Source: Paenibacillus maysiensis (lineage in GTDB: Bacteria > Bacillota > Bacilli > Paenibacillales > Paenibacillaceae). From it: 36,866 nucleotides of DNA. The stretch covers positions 1-36,866 of the forward strand of contig NZ_ASRY01000275.1 of NCBI RefSeq assembly GCF_000520815.1, written 5' to 3'. Below, piece after piece: positions 33,601 through 36,866 of this stretch; position 1 is the stretch's first letter; each line of letters begins with the position of its first letter. Both the position numbers and the translations under genes were made by a program. Under the pieces are notes generated by a model that saw only the letters and a list, made by a program, of their open reading frames with translations, made no database searches and was not told the origin of the DNA.

Positions 33601-33709
33601 TTTACACCTCATACATTCCTTTCTCCGAAGCATACTAAATGAAAAATCTAAGTGAAAAATGGATTGCTCACAGCCGAGCGTTGGAATCGAAGGATGCAAA
33701 ATGCTGATA
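33601..33709 (+). repeat. Direct repeat, copy B (in front of ku)
   Basis: Same 5' and 3' ends as copy A (33065-33153): TTTACACCTCATAC ... GTTGGAATCGAAGGATGCAAA. It supplies the leader of the ku gene, so copy A is probably a duplicate of this leader or of a gene start that carried it. Confidence 0.7.
33609..33637 (+). promoter_or_regulatory. Possible sigma-G promoter of ku
   Basis: TCATA (33609-33613), a 17-base spacer and CATACTA (33631-33637). The -10 is a perfect sigma-G type; the -35 and spacing are weaker. In Bacillus subtilis ku/ligD are forespore genes under sigma-G (established knowledge), which makes this plausible. In copy A the -10 equivalent is CATAAAA, so it is degraded. Confidence 0.5.
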
Positions 33710-33744
33710 CTTGATATCACACATAAGAAAGGAGGAGCGTCGTA

Positions 33745-34662
33745 ATGCATACGGTCTGGAAAGGCGCGATCAGCTTTGGACTGGTTCATGTACCCGTTAA
33801 GATGTTTTCAGCTACAGAGGATAAGGATATTTCCATGCGTTACATTCACAAGGAGTGTGGAAGTCCGCTCAGTTATGTACGGAAGTGTCCCGTTTGTGAC
33901 AAGGAGGTCGAATGGGAGGAAATTGGTAAAGGCTATGAGTACGAAAAAGGAAAATTCGTCATGTTCGATAAGGAGGAGCTGGAGCAAATCAGTGGACAGG
34001 CGGACAAAAATATCGTCATTCTGGACTTTGTGGACTTGCAGGAAATTGATCCGATTTATTTTCAAAAAACATATTATTTGTCCCCGGATCAGGCAGGCTC
34101 TAATGCTTACAAGCTGCTTATGAATGCCATGAAGGATACCGGAAAAATTGGCATTGCTCAAATCTCGATCCGATCTAAAAGCAGTTTGGCGGCTATTCGT
34201 GTGCTGGATGAATGCTTGGCGATAGAGACAATGTTTTACCCGGATGAAATCCGCCCAGTGTCTCAGGTTCCTAATCTGCCGGGACAGGAGGAAGTTAAAG
34301 AGAAGGAGCTGACCATGGCAAAAATGCTCATTGAGCAGCTATCCACGCCTTTTGATGCAGCAAAATATACGGACCAGTACCGCGAGCGTCTGCTGGACCT
34401 CATTCAGCATAAAGTGGCTGGAGAAGAGATCCGAATCGCTCCGTCGCAGCCGCAGACCAATGTCGTGGACCTGATGGCTGCACTCCAGGCCAGCATCGAG
34501 GCAGTGAAGCCTGTCGGTACCGATCCCGGCCCTGCCGTTGTGAAAAAACGCCCTGCGCGCAAAACAGCAGCCACAACAACACAACAAGCGGTGGCAGGAG
34601 ATGTCGTTTCTCCAACTCCGATCAAAAAGAAAAGAAGTACCGCCAAACGCAAGGAAACCTGA
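33745..34662 (+). CDS. ku: Non-homologous end joining protein Ku
   Basis: A 305-residue DNA-end-binding protein that recruits LigD to double-strand breaks. It opens MHTVWKGAISFGLVHVPVKM, the diagnostic Ku start, then YIHKECGSPLSYVRKCPVCDKEV and the ring-forming core VDLQEIDPIYFQKTYYL. The C-terminal 45 residues are Lys/Arg/Ala/Pro-rich (KKKRSTAKRKE) and bind DNA. The ATG at 33745 has AAAGGAGG upstream. No ligD is in the window. Confidence 0.96.
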   Translation: MHTVWKGAISFGLVHVPVKMFSATEDKDISMRYIHKECGSPLSYVRKCPVCDKEVEWEEIGKGYEYEKGKFVMFDKEELEQISGQADKNIVILDFVDLQEIDPIYFQKTYYLSPDQAGSNAYKLLMNAMKDTGKIGIAQISIRSKSSLAAIRVLDECLAIETMFYPDEIRPVSQVPNLPGQEEVKEKELTMAKMLIEQLSTPFDAAKYTDQYRERLLDLIQHKVAGEEIRIAPSQPQTNVVDLMAALQASIEAVKPVGTDPGPAVVKKRPARKTAATTTQQAVAGDVVSPTPIKKKRSTAKRKET

Positions 34663-34682
34663 GACTACGGCGGTTCAGGTTT
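34655..34682. terminator. Hairpin at the end of ku
   Basis: AAACCTGA (34655-34662, including the ku stop) pairs with TCAGGTTT (34675-34682). Only TTTAGC follows, so it is a moderate terminator. Confidence 0.5.
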
Positions 34683-34754
34683 AGCATATGTTTACGGAAA
34701 GACAAGCCCCTTCAATATCCAGTGGGAGTTAAGCATTGTCAACAGAACAGGTAG

Positions 34755-36566
34755 CTAAGGGGTGGCGATGACACTGCTTTGGTATGACAGCAGTTGACTG
34801 AACGCCCCCCGCTCTTCCTGTACCAATTGGCGGTAATTCCCCTGCTGTATAATCTCGCCCTGTTCCAGAACGACAATCTGATCGGCATGACGAATGGTCG
34901 ACAGACGGTGAGCAATGACGATCAACGTCATTTGACCTTTCATCCGCTCCAGCGCCGCCTGAATATCGGCTTCATGCTCCCCATCCAGCGCACTTGTTGC
35001 CTCATCCAGAATGAGCACTGGAGGACGATGCAGGACAGCCCGCGCCAGTACCAACCGCTGACGTTCCCCTCCAGACAGGCGAATGCCGCGATCCCCGATT
35101 ACCGTGTCCAGCCCTTCGGGCAATCTGGTAACAAAGCCGTCTGCGGCTGCAAAATGTAACGCTTCCCATAACTGCTGCTCGCTTGCATTCGCATCGGCCA
35201 GCTTCAAATTTTCACGGACGGTGGCATGAAACAAAAAAGGGTCCTGCGACACATACCCAAACGACTGCCGCCACTGTGGCAACAGCTCGTCGTCCAGCAC
35301 ATGTCCGTCCATTTTAATCTGGCCCTGGGTTGGGCGTAAAAATCCCATCAGGACGTCGACCATTGTACTTTTGCCTGCGCCCGATTTCCCCACAATGGCT
35401 GTCATTCCCCGAGCGGGGATGAACAGATTTATTTGGTGTAACGCAAGCTCTGCTGTACCCTCATACCGATAATCCAGACCACTGCATTCAATGCCAATAC
35501 GAAGATACAAGGGCTGGCGTGCAGATGCAGTTGTAGATGCAGTCAGCGATGGATCTGAGAAAGCTTCGCATTCCTGCTGTACCTTGGTCACACTTTCAAA
35601 GGCAGACAGCATGGACATGATATATTCCAGACTCGCTTGAATAAGGGCAAACCTTGGCCATAAACGGGAAAATATAAGGATGAACACAATCAGCTTTTCA
35701 GGAGAGACGTGTAACCATTGCAATGACACCAACATGATGCAAGCGACAAACACGGCAGCCGCCGTGCGGTGAAAAAATTGTGTGGTGGCATTTTGCCGTA
35801 CAAACTGGGTCGTGTTGTCCTCCATACGTTGGGTCAAGGATCGAAACCAGTCTATATTTGCGGCTTCCAGCAGATTGCTTTTAATATCCTTCATCCCGTT
35901 CAAATGGTCGGTGATCCCGGCAAAATAAACCTGCGACAGCTCGGTCGTACGGTCGCCCAGTTGTTTAGCATTTTGAATGGATCGGCGAAACACGACAAAC
36001 AGCCCCAATCCGCACAGGAACACCAGCCCGGTTAAAGAAGGAGACAGCCAAAAAGCCAGCGCAATCTGGATCAGCGTAAAAATAACGGCTGTGGTGAGCT
36101 GGAGAAGCAGATTGGTTCCCTGACTGACACGCGCCAGCTCGGTTGTCATCACATGGCTGAAATCAGATTTTCGCTGACGCAAGTAAAAAGTCCACTGGGC
36201 CTTCATAAAGGAGGTATACACGTCTATTCGAAGGGAACGCATGAACCGTTGCTGAATCCGCGAATTCAGAATGGATTGGTAACGCTGAAGAAGTGCCTGC
36301 CCTATGAGCAGTAACACAAAAAGCAGCAGCATTCCCGGCAACAGCCAGCTTTTAGGGATGTTTGACAAGAAATGATCAAATCCGCCTGACAGGATGGACA
36401 TCCCTGCATGACCGCCAAATATGCCGATTGCCGCCAGCATGGGAACAAGCATGTAAATACCCAGCCCCTCCAGCAAGCTGACGATGATCATACATCCAAT
36501 ATTGAGAAATAAAGCACCGCCATTCACGGCATACAGCTTGGTCATATATAATCGCAGGTGGTACAT
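34755..36566 (-). CDS. ABC exporter, fused permease and ATPase (lasso-peptide type)
   Basis: A 603-residue half-transporter. Residues 1-310 form the six-helix exporter domain (LFLNIGCMIIVSLLEGLGIYM...); residues 355-603 are the ATPase: VGKSGAGKST (Walker A), YVSQDPFLFHATVRENL (Q-loop), LSGGERQRLVLARAVL (signature), LILDEATSALD (Walker B) and IAHRLSTIRHADQI (H-loop). No peptidase C39 domain. The ATG at 36566 has AAGGAG upstream. It follows a nucleotidyltransferase-like gene by 20 bases, as in Paenibacillus lasso-peptide clusters. Peptide export is inferred. Confidence 0.9.
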   Translation of the reverse strand: MYHLRLYMTKLYAVNGGALFLNIGCMIIVSLLEGLGIYMLVPMLAAIGIFGGHAGMSILSGGFDHFLSNIPKSWLLPGMLLLFVLLLIGQALLQRYQSILNSRIQQRFMRSLRIDVYTSFMKAQWTFYLRQRKSDFSHVMTTELARVSQGTNLLLQLTTAVIFTLIQIALAFWLSPSLTGLVFLCGLGLFVVFRRSIQNAKQLGDRTTELSQVYFAGITDHLNGMKDIKSNLLEAANIDWFRSLTQRMEDNTTQFVRQNATTQFFHRTAAAVFVACIMLVSLQWLHVSPEKLIVFILIFSRLWPRFALIQASLEYIMSMLSAFESVTKVQQECEAFSDPSLTASTTASARQPLYLRIGIECSGLDYRYEGTAELALHQINLFIPARGMTAIVGKSGAGKSTMVDVLMGFLRPTQGQIKMDGHVLDDELLPQWRQSFGYVSQDPFLFHATVRENLKLADANASEQQLWEALHFAAADGFVTRLPEGLDTVIGDRGIRLSGGERQRLVLARAVLHRPPVLILDEATSALDGEHEADIQAALERMKGQMTLIVIAHRLSTIRHADQIVVLEQGEIIQQGNYRQLVQEERGAFSQLLSYQSSVIATP

Positions 36567-36586
36567 AATGCACGCTCCTTATCAGG

Positions 36587-36866
36587 TCAGTGCTTTGAGA
36601 ATCGCCGTTTTAGCCAGAGAAATGGACGTAAAGGAATGTACAGAAAATGCAGCTGGCGAGGCAGCGGTAAAACCGCCGGATCGCCCGTAGAAGGAAGCAA
36701 ACGGCTTATCAGGTACAGCAAACGGTGGCTCGGCTCCTTTAGGGAGAGCAAATAGGATCGACTGGTTGGCTGGCGGGTCGTTGGTTCGACTTTCTGGTAC
36801 GCCGCCCCGGGAACGCTGGCCCGAATAAAGGCCAGCGCTCTCAGCGCGAGCCTGTGCGCCTGCCGG
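36587..36866 (-). CDS. Nucleotidyltransferase family protein (NTP_transf_5-like), C-terminal part
   Basis: The minus strand is open from the right edge to TGA at 36587. It ends SRSYLLSLKEPSHRLLYLIS, RLLPSTGDPAVLPLPRQLHF and LYIPLRPFLWLKRRFSKH. The end pattern (basic, with a Leu/Tyr/Arg/Pro stretch) resembles the C-terminus of the nucleotidyltransferase-like proteins found in lasso-peptide and capsule loci. The catalytic half is outside the window, so the call is provisional. No stop or ribosome-binding site separates it from the ABC gene beyond 20 bases. Confidence 0.5.
   Translation of the reverse strand, partial: RQAHRLALRALAFIRASVPGAAYQKVEPTTRQPTSRSYLLSLKEPSHRLLYLISRLLPSTGDPAVLPLPRQLHFLYIPLRPFLWLKRRFSKH

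Overview
The window looks like the chromosome of a low-to-moderate GC, endospore-forming Firmicute, most probably Paenibacillus of the polymyxa group. The support is Shine-Dalgarno sites of the GGAGG type, frequent TTG and GTG starts, a CIRCE-controlled groES-groEL pair, a small acid-soluble spore protein (SspH), Ku, and a housekeeping core in the order tsaE-tsaB-rimI-tsaD / ABC-F / FTHF cyclo-ligase-moaC-mogA-tatA-tatC / groES-groEL, which recalls the ydiB-ydiJ-groE region of Bacillus. The species is an inference.

Layout. 1-1.4 kb: TetR regulator followed by a truncated HlyD-type export adaptor. 1.5-4.9 kb: carbohydrate ABC importer (two permeases, lipoprotein binding protein, no ATPase). 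4.9-5.7 kb: a small Cys-motif protein and a YokE-like PH-domain protein facing each other across a shared terminator. 6.1-9.7 kb: a cell-envelope cluster of polysaccharide deacetylase, amidase_6 protein and SpoVB-like flippase. 9.7-12.7 kb: a decayed accessory stretch with a family-2 glycosyltransferase bracketed by two near-identical terminators, two small membrane ORFs, and holin and integrase remnants ending against groEL. 12.8-20.5 kb: the housekeeping core (groEL, groES, tatC, tatA, mogA, moaC, FTHF cyclo-ligase, ABC-F). 20.5-22.1 kb: a cluster of DnaA boxes, a small ORF, a methyltransferase and a transposase remnant. 22.1-25.1 kb: the t6A operon. 25.1-27.4 kb: isochorismatase-like hydrolase, an XRE regulator with a palindromic operator, an unknown 126-residue protein, a DJ-1/PfpI protein and a second integrase scar. 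28.0-31.3 kb: a complete acetone pathway (thiolase, acetoacetate decarboxylase, CoA-transferase A and B). 31.5-33.0 kb: a forespore-type operon (79-residue unknown protein, sspH, alpha/beta-hydrolase) behind a sigma-G-like promoter. 33.0-33.7 kb: a patch of broken genes and a direct repeat. 33.7-34.7 kb: ku. 34.8-36.9 kb: an ABC exporter and the end of a nucleotidyltransferase-like gene, a pair usual at the end of Paenibacillus lasso-peptide clusters; the rest would lie beyond the right edge.

How the parts work together. The ABC importer imports sugar and probably borrows a shared ATPase. The four t6A genes build the tRNA threonylcarbamoyladenosine machinery. The acetone operon converts two acetyl-CoA to acetoacetyl-CoA, moves the CoA onto acetate or butyrate, and decarboxylates acetoacetate. 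The most notable non-gene signals are seven DnaA boxes in about 250 bp between the ABC-F gene and tsaD, the sigma-G-like promoter of the sspH operon, and the operator between the XRE regulator and its divergent neighbour. No CRISPR array, rRNA or tRNA gene was seen.
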